Origin: Takakia lepidozioides
Lineage: Eukaryota > Streptophyta > Takakiopsida > Takakiales > Takakiaceae
Reading direction: 5' to 3'
Length of the DNA stretch: 64,000 nucleotides
Assembly: GCA_030704615.1 (NCBI GenBank)
Contig: CM060734.1
Coordinates: 1,922,001-1,986,000, forward strand
Shown: piece after piece, positions 40,347 through 53,299 of the stretch
How positions within the stretch are numbered: position 1 is the first letter of the stretch
Layout: each line of letters opens with the position of its first letter
The notes under the pieces: generated by a model
Database searches by the model: none
Told to the model about the DNA's origin: nothing
The model's input: the letters and a program-made list of their open reading frames with translations, nothing else
Program-made: the position numbers and the translations under genes

Positions 40347-42365
40347 TGCTGCAACCTCTTGAGCAGTACATCCCTCCTGCTCAGTCAATGACAAGGCCTC
40401 ATCCTGCCCATCATCTCATCATTGAGACCTCCTCATCCCGAGAAGAATCCCCAAACCTCATCCATCACAGTTGCCTTGGCTGTGCCAACCTCCCTATGAA
40501 CCTCGAGCACCTCCCACGTGTGCCATGGATGTCTACACTCCGTGGTCCTCACCGGCTCGCCCCACTCGATGCCTGTACAGTCTTGGTAGGCAAGGAGACC
40601 GTCAAGGGAAGGCACTCCGCACTCTACGTTGCTCAGCCATAGCAAGCTGATAATCCAGGTCAAGCAATTGAGATCCATTGCTTGCCCCAACACTGACGAC
40701 GTGATGCTCAGAAAGAGAAGGCACCGCCGTGGTCCCAGTGAAAAATCCCATAGCCCGCTCTCGCTCGTCGGCATTAGGCTCCACTAACTGTTGCAAACTG
40801 AGCATCCCACAGGAGGCCAGGTCCACCATCCCGAAAAAGCATGGATCCTGGGAGCTTAGCAGTGTAGGTAATTTGGCTGCTCGTGGTTGACCCACCCTGT
40901 TGACCACTGCCAAAGGCGAACGGTCATCGTGTCTCACACGTTGAGACTGCCTCCCTGTGTCCAAAATGCTGTCCACTATGAGGTGTGTTGGCTGCTGCAC
41001 CCATCAAATGAAGCTTGAGCAATGCGGGTGGCATCAAGTTAGTCCCACCATAGCCGTGGACGATGGAGCCCGTGATCCCCCACTACAGCTGCATCCAAGC
41101 AGCACTGCTAACCCAAGCCACGACCAGACTTGATTCCACATGGCCATCACCCTGGCACGAGATCGCCCATCAGTGGCAAATTCTCCAAGATGTATGCTGG
41201 CGATTACAGCTTGATGAAGCTGCAAGTGGCGCAAAATCCGCACCATCTCCCAAAACAGACCCGTCCTCGAGTCTCGCAATCCATTGCCATGCCGGCTCAT
41301 GATGCCTTTGGCAGGGCCAACCTGCCACTACCAGATCAATGGAGCCAACCTGCTCCAAATCCGGCGCCCCCAGCAACGAAATGTGCTGGCAAGGTTGTTG
41401 GTACTCCACGAACTGCAGACACTGGCAACAAGTAGGATACTGCGTGTAACCAACTGAGAAATAGGCGCAGTGAGATGCGTCGTGCAGTCTCATCCCCTCC
41501 ACATACAGATAACGCCTTACCCGCACACCTGCCTGTTCGCCAGCAGCCAATACCGGTGCTGATCCGCCAAACAAGTCCAGAAGGCAAATGCATTTATCCG
41601 GTACTGCACAAATAGGTGTGGTATCCAATGGTGACAAATGAGGGGTCCTGGTGCAATACCTGCACTCTCCTCCTGACGGTACAAAAGCCTATACCCAGGC
41701 TTGTTGCACCCGTCGATCAGCAACTGCTGAAATCCTTGCTCGTACCCCACAATAGAGCGTGAGCAAACCATGGCAGGCAACTCCACCATACCATGCATGT
41801 CATCCTGCTCTTGCTGGAGGTGGGCATCTCTGCATGGGCATTGCCTTCCAGCAACTCTCCAGGCCAACTAACTGCAACTGTAAAGGCGGGCTAGTGTTGG
41901 TATCTGCCCTGTTGGGCAGCCACAATACCCCCAATGAATGTCACAGGGAGCTGTGCACGACGACCAGCCCCTGACTGTCATCCAGGCCTGTAGATGCTGA
42001 CTCCTCCCAAAAGTACCAGGGTGAAGACCCATGGGTATAACACCTGCACCACCACGAGGACATCGTAAGAGAACCGCATCTGTCACAATGGCCTTGGCTC
42101 GCATCACTAAGCCATCTGTAGGGTGATCCGGTTGCAGTCTAATGGCCAACTGATGCCGTGTCATGCCCCGAGCCTGCTCTGATCTCCCAGAGATGTCTGT
42201 ATCTGAAAAGGACAAGGCTCCATATCGCCTCCATGAGGCAAACTTGTAATAGCAGCTTGCCCAACATCAGTGGTCTGAGCTCCGAGTCCAACAAGACCCG
42301 CAGTGGCCGGTACTTCTTTGCCTGCCGGTCCAGCTCAAAGATAAAATGTCATGGTTGTTAACAAG
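40347..42365 (-). pseudogene. B' methyltransferase and protease remnant
   Basis: Aligns to 21960-23990 of element B. Methyltransferase motifs remain in scattered frames: CLLDLFGG near 41590, DLVVAGWPCQ near 41330, ILEN near 41185 and the AMGF block near 40740. The protease-proximal region runs into the N gap. Frameshifts every 50-150 bases abolish the ORF; whether they are real or come from error-prone gap-edge sequence is unclear. Confidence 0.8.
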
Positions 42366-42865
42366 NNNNNNNNNNNNNNNNNNNNNNNNNNNNNNNNNNN
42401 NNNNNNNNNNNNNNNNNNNNNNNNNNNNNNNNNNNNNNNNNNNNNNNNNNNNNNNNNNNNNNNNNNNNNNNNNNNNNNNNNNNNNNNNNNNNNNNNNNNN
42501 NNNNNNNNNNNNNNNNNNNNNNNNNNNNNNNNNNNNNNNNNNNNNNNNNNNNNNNNNNNNNNNNNNNNNNNNNNNNNNNNNNNNNNNNNNNNNNNNNNNN
42601 NNNNNNNNNNNNNNNNNNNNNNNNNNNNNNNNNNNNNNNNNNNNNNNNNNNNNNNNNNNNNNNNNNNNNNNNNNNNNNNNNNNNNNNNNNNNNNNNNNNN
42701 NNNNNNNNNNNNNNNNNNNNNNNNNNNNNNNNNNNNNNNNNNNNNNNNNNNNNNNNNNNNNNNNNNNNNNNNNNNNNNNNNNNNNNNNNNNNNNNNNNNN
42801 NNNNNNNNNNNNNNNNNNNNNNNNNNNNNNNNNNNNNNNNNNNNNNNNNNNNNNNNNNNNNNNNN
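42366..42865. other. Assembly gap, exactly 500 N
   Basis: A round-number placeholder, so the true size is unknown. It hides the rest of the B' protease and gag and the 5' LTR, gag and protease of element C. Open frames reported through it are meaningless. Confidence 0.99.
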
Positions 42866-45861
42866 TCACCGTCTGCGAGATCGATGGAGTGGATCTCATT
42901 TTGGGGATGACTCTTTTTTTGAGCAAATCCGTAGCGGTCATAGATGCCGCAAGAGTGTAGTCACGCTGCCATGTTGGAATGGTGGCGAGGTCTTACGAGT
43001 TTCGGAAACCGCCCAAACCCGTGGGAGGGTAATAACCTTCTATCAGCAAGGAGTGGCCGTGGAGGAGGCACACGAGTCCCCAATTTTTGCTTTACATTAG
43101 AGAGTGAAAGGAGAAGGCGAATGGAGAGCCGAGCCCAGATTGGATCAAGGGGATTTTGGAGAAATACCATGATGTGATGCCGGATGATTTGCCAGCGGCT
43201 TGCCACCGCGAAGAGGAGTTGACCACAAGATTGGAGGTGATACCGGATCGGAACCGCTGCCAAGGTGCCTATACCGTTTGAGCCACAGAGAGTTGGTCGA
43301 GCTGAAGACTCAAACTCAAAGATCTAATGTCAAAGGGGGTACATCCGGCCGAGTAAGTCACTTACGAGCCCCGGTGCTATTTGCAGAGAAAAAGGAGCGA
43401 AGTATTTCAGCCGGATCGATCTGCGCTCCGTCTATCATCAATTCGAGTTGGCGGAAGGAGATGAGGAAAGAACCGCGTGTAGGACAAGGTATGGTTCATA
43501 CGAGTTTTTTGGTGATGCCCTTTTGGGCTCACCAACGCACCCGCGACCTTTAGCACGCTAATGAACAGCCTTTTTCAGGAGTGGTGGATGACTTTGTGAT
43601 CGTGTACATCGACGACATCTTGGTGTACTTGAAAACAAAGGAGGAGCACCTGGAGCACCTCAAAAGGTATTCCAAAAATTGCGGGAAGGGAAGTTGTACG
43701 CCAAAGCTTCAAAGTGCGAATTCGGGGTCACAAAGTGGAGTTCTTGGTGCAGGTTATTACACAGGATGGATCAAAATGGATGACAGAAAGGTGAGGGCGA
43801 TCTTGGACTGGGGAGCCTCCGACTTCGGTCCCCGGGAGTGCGATCCTTCCTAGGACTCGCCTCCTATTACCGGAAGTATGTGAGAAATTCGCCAAGATCG
43901 CGGGGGCCGCTGTCCGACCTTCTGTGTAAATCAAAGTCTGGGCATGGAACACTTTTTGTGGCCAAGCTTTTGCTGAATTGAAGCAGCGGATGGCGAAGCC
44001 CAGTCTTGAAAATCCCTGAGTTCGATCATCCGTTTGAGATTCATACAGATGTATCGGACTTCGCATTGGTGGTGTACTTATGCAAGATGGACGTCCAGTG
44101 GCTTACGAAAGTATAAACTGAATGAAGTGGAACGACGGTGGCCGACGCAACGAAAAAGAGATGAAGGCGGTGGTGCATTGCCTTGAGCTCTGGCGCCACT
44201 ATGTTGGTTCCACCCCAGTGAAGGTGTTCACGGACAATGTCACGGTGAAGTATTTTGCCACGCAGCCCAAGTTGTCCCCAAAACAACTTAGGTGGCAAGA
44301 TACTTGGCAGTGTTTCGACGTGGATCCCAGTACAACCAGGACGAGACAACGTGGTAGCCGATGCTTTAAGTAGAAAGCAGCAGCTCTTGTTGGTGCACAG
44401 GGGCGAGACGGCGCTCCAAAGGAAGATCCGGAAGGCTTGCCGGAAGGATGAGCTTGCGAAGTCCGGATGCATGACTTGAGGATGGGGGTTAAATCGCAGT
44501 TCACACTTGCAAAATGGACTGCTCCGGTATAAGCAAAGCGTCTCTCTCTACGTGCCGAAGGGAGGGATCAGGGATAGTCTCTTGAGAGAATGCCATGATA
44601 GCCCGCTTGCGGGCCACGGCGGAGCCAAGCGCACTGCGGCACTCTTGAAGAAAGAGTATTTCTGGCCCAAACTGAGGGAGGAGGCAGAGGAGTATGTCAA
44701 GACGTGCACCACATGCCAACAAAACCGGAGCGAGTACAAAAAGCAAGCGGGGCTGTTACAACCTTTGCCGATTCCAGAGGGACTTGGGAAGCGTCTCGAT
44801 GGATTTCATGACTGCTATGCCGCTGTCAAAAGGATTCGATGCAATCATGGTGGTGGTGGATAGGTTCAGTAGAATGGGCCATTTCATCCCCACCAAGGAG
44901 ACGACAACGGCGCAGGAGACAGGACAACTTTACTTTGCCCACGTCTTTCATGGAGTCCCGAAGGATATTGTCTCGGACCGCGATCCAAAGTTTACCAGTA
45001 AATTTTGGAGGACACTTTGGAAGAAGATGGGGACGAGGCTGAAGATGAGCACCGCATTCCGACCTACGACGGACGGCCAAACGGAAAGAGTGAATTCCGT
45101 AGTGTGAAGCAATTCTTGCGGAATTACGTGTCGGCAGACCAATCAGACTGGATGGAACACTTAGACGCGGCCAGAGTTCTGTATAATAACACAAAACACT
45201 CCGCAACGGGATTTTCCCCTTTCGTATTGGTCTATGGAAAAGCACCTCTGGTGCCGACAAGTTGGGCCGCCCAGGACGTTGAGGATTCGGCAGTAGCGGA
45301 GGTACTAGAAGAACGCGAGCGTTTGTTGAAGCTCGCAAAGTACAACATTGCCAAAGCTAGGAAACGGTATGAAAGGCAGGCGAATCGGAAGCGGAGGGAA
45401 GTGAAGTTTGAGGCAGGCACGGAGGTCTGGTTGAACATCAAGAATTTCCGACTACCTCCGGAAGTGAGTCCGAAGTTCGTACCTCCATATGCGGGACCCT
45501 TTCGCATTCGGAAGTTCATGAATGAGGATGTGTATGAATTGGAGCTGCCGGCAAACAGCAAGGTGCACCCCAGTATTCCATGTCTCCCTTTTGAAGCCTT
45601 ACTTCAAAGACGAAGCGTCCGAATCGGCATCAAGTGTTGCGTCCGCCACCTATGCTGTTGGATCATGAAAATGAACCTGAGTACGAGGTGGAGGCAATAC
45701 TTAAGTCGAGGAGGTTCAAGAACCGAGAAACGGAGTATCTCGTCAAATGGAAGGGCTATCATCAGGTGGAGGCATCTTGGGTGCGTGCCTCAGAAATGGG
45801 AAACGCATCCGAGGCGGTTGCAGTTTTCGAAGGGCGACCTCAAAAGCGGAAGAAGCGTTGA
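42866..45861 (+). pseudogene. Element C pol with chromodomain, frameshifted
   Basis: Same order as element A: RT (YIDD near 43610, FSRIDLRS-like block; about 110 bp missing near 43400 relative to A), RNase H (DNVTVKYFATQPKLS), integrase finger ([18 protein letters not shown]), core ([16 protein letters not shown]) and C-terminal region. The last frame, 45634-45861, holds an intact chromodomain (EPEYEVEAILKSRRF, YLVKWKGYHQVEASW) and a basic tail RPQKRKKR. Chromodomains bind methylated histone tails and direct integration. At least a dozen one-base indels break the frame. Confidence 0.88.
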
Positions 45862-46753
45862 TGGGGACATCAACCTTGGAGCGTGGGGGAGGAAATGCAT
45901 GCTTAGCCCGCTTAGCTAGCTTAGGAATCCGATTGCAAAAACTTGTTTGTACAAAACGTGCTATAAATGAAATGGCTTCCAAATATTGTGCGTATTTTTT
46001 TTGTTTGAAATGTTGATGCATGGTATGGTTGGCTAGTGTGTAGAATGCATGCCAGCTTATAAAAGTGGGAGATGTAAATTGGGTTAATAGTGTGTTTGCG
46101 TAGTGCCAAAATCGGGTGACCCCCATCCGAGGGGCAAGGAAACTTGCGCCTTCTTTGGGAGTTCACGTGCTAGTGCGCACCTGGCACATACTATAACTGC
46201 GCTACCGAGGGGGTTGCCTTGTAGTGCGGGCTAACGCGGAAGCACGTGCTTCGTTCACGTACTATAATCGTGTAGCCTCGGGACGAAGTCGTAGTGCGGC
46301 TTCGGCGTGTTCCCGTACCTCAGGCCAGCATTCCAAGGCGGACCCAATTGTAGTGATTGGGGCGCACGGTTGGTTCAAGGTTATCTTCCTAGTGAAAGAG
46401 GGTTCCAGGTGAACCCTTGCTCAAGATGATGCCAAAAGCGGCATCATGAGCGGTCGCAAGCAATGTTGTTGCAGTAAGGCCATTCGATCCTCGGGAGGAT
46501 CGTTCCTTGGCCTTGAAGTAGGCCAAGAAGAGTGCACTGGGAGGAGCTTGAGAGGCTCCACCCTTGGCCGGGACTTGGAGGAAGTCGCCGAACTAGCTAG
46601 TGGAGAGTAGAGTCAAGTGTGGGGTTTGGTTCTTTGCCATGGGACGCCATGGTACGGAAACAAACTCCTTGATGTGGGACGCCACAACTTGGATGGTTGT
46701 TTCTACAAAATGGACAAGTCGATGAGGACATCGACTCCCTGTTGGTAGGGGTG
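45862..46753 (+). other. Element C 3' untranslated region
   Basis: About 890 bp without an ORF between the pol stop and the 3' LTR. Its reverse complement makes up 17584-18369 and 28823-28960. The purine-rich GGTAGGGGTG directly before the LTR is the likely polypurine tract. Confidence 0.75.
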
Positions 46754-47476
46754 TGTCGCGGCCCTTTGCCTTGAGGGCAGGGGGTCGGGACACATGAGGG
46801 GCTGCCCTGTGGTGGGGGCAGCGGCAGCGATAGGTATGGGGGCTGAAGCACCCTTGAGTTCCCAAGGCACTCAGGGAAGCGGAGGCGCTCACTAGGTGGA
46901 GCCCGGCACACCAGGTTGCGGTGGGGGTGGCTCCACAAGGGGTGGTGGTAGCTTAGCGGGACTTAGTGGGGGTGGCATAGGACTCACCATGGGGGCGGAG
47001 ACCTCGTGGTGGGAGTCGTGGGGAGTCTTGGGACTCATCACGGTCCATAGGGGCCGTGATGAGTGGGCCAAGACTCACCGCGACTCATCATCGGGAGTCG
47101 AGGGTTTTCGTGGTGGTTCGCCATAAAATGGCATGGCTGGTTGTGAAACCCCGCGGACAGCTACAGAAGTATATATAGGGAGTAGTAACCCCGAGAACGG
47201 TGCAAGCCCGTTGGTGACCAAAAACTAGTGAGTGAGCGAGCATGTCGGAAAGCGACCAAAGAGTGGGGAGCTGTTCCGGACTGCCATCTACCAAAGGGAA
47301 TTCCACTAGGCACAAATAGGTGGAGGGTTTAGTGGGGGAGCGAAGGGGGACCGTTATGTCCCGGTGAGCAGCCGAAGCTCCAAGTTGGCCCGGCGGCCAG
47401 GTTGGGAGTCAGACGCGCGCATCAAAGCGAGTAACTATGACTTGAAGGGGAGTTTACCGAAGTGAGGTGCGCGACA
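46754..47476 (+). repeat. 3' LTR of element C (723 bp)
   Basis: TGTCGCG...CGCGACA ends, U3 hairpin near 46849, TATATATA near 47170; about 95% similar by eye to the 12160-12891 LTR with several short indels. Confidence 0.9.
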
Positions 47477-47935
47477 CTAAGGGTCATATCCCAATGGCTC
47501 AGGGCACCTGCACCTGCATCCACCGCAAGAACGCCTATGGTTGGCTGGTCATCAACCCAGCCTCACCATAGAAGAAACACTGGTGGTCTTGCTGGTCATC
47601 ACTCCAGCCTCACCACCTACAGCATACTCTAGGATTGACCGGTGATCAAATCCGGCCTAATCCCTATGAAAGCAAGCGCCCACACAAAACCAACATGGCG
47701 CACAGTCAAGCATGCAGGTGTTGGGGGGGATCCAAACACAAGAAATCAAAACATGAACACCCCCACACCAAAATCCAGCTGCAATGCTGATCCTGCAGAA
47801 TAGCCCAGCCCAAAACCCCGGACTGACTGGCCTCTACCAAGAGAGGCTTTGGCAACTATAAGTACAAGGTTATGAAAGTAGTACAGAGATGGAGGGGAAG
47901 AATAGAAGCCCGACCAAGCAAGATCTAATCCTGAT
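47477..47935 (-). other. B' leader block next to element C
   Basis: 47500-47790 matches 26225-26500 of element B. The rest (CCAGCTGCAATGCTGATCC onward) is not shared with B. No ORF. Confidence 0.6.
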
Positions 47936-48685
47936 CTATGCTATCCACTGCCAGACTTCTCTCAAAGTGCCTCGCTCTGCATGATGGTAAGGTGTAGGAG
48001 GTATATCTATGTCCAGAAACCTGCCACTAACCTTGTCCCAAGCTACAGTAGCTCGCTCTAACCAACCCTCCTCCTCTTTCTGCCAGGTAGAGACAAAGCA
48101 ATACTCCCCTATCTCCCGCTCACTGAACACTAAAGAAAACAAAGGTATGGTCTGATAGTCTCTCAACTCGAAAGCTTTGAGACGGTTGCGGGTGTCCTCA
48201 TTGCGAATGACTGCATCTCCTTCACGCACAACAAACATGTCATTGCTAATGAACCCCCGCTCGTGGTTGCCCTGTGCAGAGCGTATCCGGCTGCAACCAT
48301 GTCTGATTGCACAAACTTGTGTAGCTCCTGCTCCTCTGCTCCAGTACACCACGGCCTTGTGGCTGAACACCTTGGTCCCCGGGGCTGTCTTTGGCTGTGT
48401 TCCAAGCCTAGCTTTCACCCACTTTGGTATTTCACCTACAGCTGCAGAACTGCTGGCTCCAACAGAGTTCTGACTGTCCAAGGCGATATTGAGGCCCTTA
48501 ATGCCAACTACAGCAGTCTGTTGTCTATTGCTAATGCCTGTCTCCCAGTATGCAATCAACTCGTCTAACTGTTCTCCACTCAAATCAGTCTGAGTTCCTT
48601 GGGAAACATAAATCTTGTCCCCTTGTGTGCACAGGCTAAGAGATGAGACCTGCCCTTCAATTACGTCCTCATTTCCCCCAGCCAT
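47936..48685 (-). CDS. Orphan ORF of 249 aa inside B'
   Basis: Intact minus-strand ORF from ATG at 48685 (MAGGNEDVIEGQVSS) to a stop at 47936, in the sense direction of B'. Composition is normal for a soluble protein; no signal peptide, membrane segment or known motif is recognised. Notable stretches are GTQTDLSGEQLDELIAYWET, IPKWVKARLG and LRDYQTIPLFSLVFSE. It lies between the B' 5' terminus and the leader block and has no counterpart in element B. It may be a captured host exon or an accessory gene. Being unbroken amid decayed sequence, it is either young or not actually part of the decayed element. Confidence 0.55.
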   Translation of the reverse strand: MAGGNEDVIEGQVSSLSLCTQGDKIYVSQGTQTDLSGEQLDELIAYWETGISNRQQTAVVGIKGLNIALDSQNSVGASSSAAVGEIPKWVKARLGTQPKTAPGTKVFSHKAVVYWSRGAGATQVCAIRHGCSRIRSAQGNHERGFISNDMFVVREGDAVIRNEDTRNRLKAFELRDYQTIPLFSLVFSEREIGEYCFVSTWQKEEEGWLERATVAWDKVSGRFLDIDIPPTPYHHAERGTLREVWQWIA

Positions 48686-49073
48686 ACAAGGAGTACATCC
48701 CCAGATTTATCTCTCATGTAGACCAGAACAGGTTCTAGAAACAGGATTGTGGGTCTTTCATGGCACACTCACACTCTAAAAATTCCATAGATTTCTAGCA
48801 GAGTCCCAAAAACAAAAACCAGGTTTAGATAGGTAGATATCCCCTTTCTGCAGCTATCCCCTCAAAAACTGAGTCAAACGGAGCTCATTTGACAAAGATA
48901 TGACCAACCAGGCTCTTTAAACATAACACCAAAACTCTTTTTCTTTTTTCTTTTTTCTTTTTTTCTTTTTTAACACCAAAACGTTCTCGCCATTACAACC
49001 TGTTCCTAGGTTATCTACGGGTTCCCGAGGCCGTTCCCCCCGACAGGACTTCGCCAGTGAGATTCATAGTCCC
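48686..49073. other. Noncoding spacer with polypyrimidine run
   Basis: Contains a 45-base CTTTTTT-type run at about 48928-48972. No gene. Confidence 0.5.
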
Positions 49074-49477
49074 TTGGGAGGCATTGAACAGTCTTTAACC
49101 AGCCAAGGGATAGATCCGGCACGGACTGTCAACTCAGCCTCTTCAGTGCAGGTGATTAGAGGATCTGTTGTGGAGGTGACAAAGGAGACTCAAGGAGCAG
49201 ATGGAGTAAATGGAAACACTGCCAAAATACTGGCTGCTGTAGTGACTTCCAATAGGCGACCAGCTGTGTCAGACTCCGAAGATGATGATTCAATCTCATG
49301 GTCAAGTTCAGGCAGCGAGGAGCATAACCGGAAAGAAAGAGGAAGTATCACAGATGAAGGAAAAGAACAGGTGAGTGTATCACGAGCATCTGCAGATGGC
49401 GTGGTTATGGACTCTCACCATCAGTTTGACCATTCTGGAAGTTCTGGGAGTTCTCTAAGGGATGCAGAGCTCCACTC

Positions 49478-49975
49478 TCAAGTGCTTGTGGCAGACACTG
49501 TATCAGAGGTGTATTCGCCTCCCAGCATAAACACACAGGGCTTTCTTGCTGGCGACACAAGGACAAGCACGGCACCCACAACATCCGCAAGGCTTGATCT
49601 TATAGCTCCTGTTCCTCTACTCATAACTGAGACTGTCCGTTTTTCAAGTGCTGATAGTGGTCGTAGGGGGCGATTGGCAGGGGCTGCCGAACTGGGCATT
49701 AAGGAACTCTTCACATACTGTACAGATTGCGAAATGGTGCCAGCCACTTTGTTCAGAACGCCTTCCCCTTGCTGAGGCCTTGAAGTAGAAGTTGAATCAG
49801 TTGGGCTGCCTGTCAATTGACCCACCTGCTCCTTGAAGGCGTCCTTGGCCAACACTGCAGACTGCGTAAGGCTATCGCCTCGTTTCCCTTCGCTGATCAA
49901 CTGTCTCTCGCACTCATCTTCGCCAATTCTGTTGTACAAATTTGTGGTACACCACACTAGGCCTTCTTTGTGCAC
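49478..49975 (-). pseudogene. LEA-like fragment, minus strand, no ATG
   Basis: Open frame rich in Ala, Ser, Gln and Lys (LTQSAVLAKDAFKEQVGQL, KVAGTISQSVQYVKSSLMP), resembling late-embryogenesis-abundant or stress-type helical proteins. The module GTISQSVQYVKSS also appears as [13 protein letters not shown] in the plus-strand ORF at 50022-50714, so the two are related and inverted. It has no ATG at its start and may be a captured exon. The overlapping plus-strand frame 49074-49775 is less convincing. Identification is by composition and a weak motif only. Confidence 0.4.
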
Positions 49976-50021
49976 AAGCTTGCCGTTGTTGGGATTTTAA
50001 GAGCAACCCACCTCGCACAAA

Positions 50022-50852
<831 letters not shown>

Positions 50853-50939
50853 TCAAACTCACGCGCAGAGACGACAACTAAATCTGCGCGCACAGCCCAT
50901 GGCAACAGCAGGGCCAGATGGACTCCTGCCCCAAAATAT

Positions 50940-51371
50940 ATATTATAATAGTGCTAAAACAAACATTGTATCTAGCTTAGCACCAGCACACTAGATAACG
51001 GTCATCTCTCTCGAGTGATAAGAAAGCTAAAAGACACACTGTTCACACAAGAAACAACATGAATCCAACAGCATCACTCTTTAAAATAGAAGTCGAGCCA
51101 GGGGCACCCCAAGCTATGGGGACTCCACCCCACAACAACCTATCCTCCCATCATAAGCACACTCAGCTTCTAAACGCATGAAGGAGCTCGGTCGCGCAGG
51201 CTCAACTCGAGAGAGATGAGCTGCGCGACTGCCGCTCTCGTGAAGATAAGACGGGTCAGGTGTCAAACTAAACTTGACACCTGATTTAACACTTGACCTA
51301 AATCCAAGTGTTAAATACAAATAACTAGCTTTATTCTAGCTAGTTTCACACTGTGCTTATTTAACTTGACA
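50940..51371 (-). repeat. B' 5' terminal region
   Basis: Matches the end of element B (28440-28818) in blocks such as CTCGAGTGATAA, GGCTCAACTCGAGA and AGCTAGTTTCACACT, ending TTGACA. It defines the 5' terminus of the family (TGTCAAG on the minus strand). Confidence 0.7.
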
Positions 51372-51375
51372 GATA
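51372..51375. repeat. Target-site duplication of B', right copy (GATA)
   Basis: GATA follows the terminus TTGACA and restarts family-E gag. Confidence 0.82.
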
Positions 51376-52214
51376 TCGTTCTTGAAAGGTTGCTTTCATG
51401 TCGTCCCAGGTTGCAAAATGATTGGCTGGGAACGTTGCCAACCATTCCATGCCCTTTCTGGTTAATGAACAAGGAAATAATCGGATCATTTCCTGATCCG
51501 TGGCCTCATTGTAAATAGTGCACATGTTCTCGAATTGATTAAGATGGATATCTGGATCAGATTTCCCATCATACAGAGGAAATGGTGGTCGGGTTTTGCT
51601 TGCTGGTTGTCCAAACTAAATGGTCCAGCTGCTGTTGATGGTGTTGGTGTTGGGACTGTAACTACTAAGGGTGTTGCTGGTGTTTGTCTTCCAAACAAAG
51701 ATTCAAAACTCGGAGGTCCTTGTCCCAAAGATAGCCGCCTACCAGCTGTTGTCCCTACTAAGCTTAATGAATCTTTGAAAGCTTTGAGTGCGGTTCTGGT
51801 TATCTTTTTTGGAGAGGCAGTTTCACTTCTCTCACCTTCTTCACTCAGAATATTCTCAAACTTTTCTTCCAATATTTCAGCAAAACCTCGATTTTGACTT
51901 GTTACTGTAGAAGGTCCTTCAGATCTTTCTTGTGGTAACCATTCGCCAGGTGTATTGCTTGCAACTCCTTTTGGTGTAATGTTCTCACTTTCCGGAGATC
52001 TGATTTCCTGATCTTCTGGTTTTTCACTGTCAGTTTGTCTTGATGCCTCTCCTTGAATAATATTCAAGTTCTGTAATTCTGGGAACTCTTTTTTTAACCG
52101 AGCTTCCCTTTCTGCAGCATATTTCTCTATTCTTTCAGTTCTGTCTTGCTTAGCTTTTTCCTTATTTTCCTCATTCATTCCTACATCATATATAGAATTC
52201 CTTTTCAGTATCAT
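51372..52214 (-). pseudogene. Family-E gag, N-terminal part
   Basis: The ATG at 52214 starts a hydrophilic Lys/Glu-rich N terminus (MNEENKEKAKQDRTERIEKY). A frameshift near 51590 is needed to enter the Gag core: FPLYDGKSDPDIHLNQFENM, FPCSLTRKGMEWLATFP, WDDMKATFQERY. The core is cut by the B' insertion at 51375 and continues at 36878. Particle assembly is the family role; no functional product is expected. Confidence 0.88.
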
Positions 52215-52785
52215 TTCATAAGCCTTGGTATGTCAGTAAAGAAAATTATAGTGGTCTCTACCCTTTCTCCAAGATTACACCATCCTGCCAGAATCCGTAG
52301 CACGACTTAATTTTCCTTTACTGATTGATCACCAATCTTTTAATGGCCACAATAATTCCATTTGTCTTTTTCAGTGTATTTGACTTGTAACAAGTCTTTG
52401 GGTCCAGTACTCTACTGCTTCTATGATCATATGACAATATTCATAATTTGAACATCCTTCCCTGAAGATATAACTAGAGTAGCAAATTTTTCTGATTGGT
52501 AATAGAGTAATCAATAAAGCTAGACGAGACAGTCAATCCCCACTTCTGATTCCACATTCCCAAGGTGCTCGTGCAATACTGATCACTCCTCCCTTTAATC
52601 CCCATTTGTCATCTTCTTTCGCAATTGAAAGAAAGATCTTCTGTTGTATTGCTACTGATAAGCCATGAAATTTTTCCAGGAATGCTTCCATTCATTTGCT
52701 TCCGTTGACTCGTTCTTTCGTGATTTCAAGAAATCACTGAGTAACCATCCTTCCTTGAGTTTACTTGAACTTAACATACCGTTAG
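52215..52785 (-). other. Family-E leader
   Basis: About 570 bp between the primer-binding site and gag; no ORF or structure recognised. Usual for a gypsy leader. Confidence 0.55.
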
Positions 52786-52805
52786 TCCCCAGTATGGTCG
52801 CCAAA
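52786..52805 (-). other. Primer-binding site of family E
   Basis: Minus strand TTTGGCGACCATACTGGGG directly after the LTR end GGTTAACA. Same type as in element F. Confidence 0.7.
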
Positions 52806-53254
52806 TGTTAACCGCTGGTTTATGACTTAGACAAAACAGGCTCTCATCACTACTGCCCATTACCCAAGACATGCAATAGAGGTTGTCCGACAGTATGCCT
52901 TCGAAAATGATTACAGAGTAATCGTTTTAAGGATAGCTAAAACCTAGCAGTCCTCTGAATCAACATCTCTGCAGGTTGTTTAATCCTACTGATTAAGCCC
53001 GACTTGCAGTCCCATTAACCTAAAAGATCTTAGTCAGAAAGGCTGAAGCCGCTTTGTTCATACAGCAAGACAGTATACAAGACAACCAAGAGCTATTATG
53101 AGATGATGCACATTCTCTCTATCTCACGTTCAGTGCCGAGCACTTAGCATTTTCTGCCTCGTGGCCGGGTAGTGTGAAGTAAATCACTACCCGCCATGTA
53201 CCCTCGTGGCTTCAGCTGTCCTGCCCTCGTGGCACTGACACTTAGCCGTTATCA
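52806..53254 (-). repeat. LTR of family E (449 bp), shared between two internal regions
   Basis: Minus strand TGATAAC...GTTAACA, a 7-bp terminal inverted repeat with one mismatch. Downstream it is followed by a primer-binding site and gag (5' LTR role). Upstream it is preceded by a polypurine tract and the coiled-coil ORF G (3' LTR role). One LTR thus serves two element bodies, as in tandem arrays from unequal recombination. Confidence 0.65.
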
Positions 53255-53260
53255 TTTATC

Positions 53261-53277
53261 CCCCCCCCCCTCTTTTG
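53261..53277 (-). other. Polypurine tract before the E LTR
   Basis: Minus strand AAAAGAGGGGGGGGGGG, six bases upstream of the LTR start. It primes plus-strand synthesis in LTR elements. It supports reading ORF G as the 3'-most gene of a family-E element. Confidence 0.6.
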
Positions 53278-53299
53278 AAATTGTGTCCGCACAATTTCG

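Larger units (their letters stand above)
42866..47476 (+). mobile_element. Chromovirus C (family A), 5' end lost in the gap
   Basis: Begins within the protease-proximal region (equivalent to 14318 of element A) and continues through pol, chromodomain, 3' untranslated region and a complete 3' LTR ending CGCGACA at 47476. It is inserted in B'. The left target duplication is not visible. It supplies the uninverted reference that reveals the inversion in element A. Confidence 0.85.

Noticed and set aside
42267-43100. Open frames running through the N block
   Set aside because: The 500 N are a gap placeholder; the apparent frames are artefacts.
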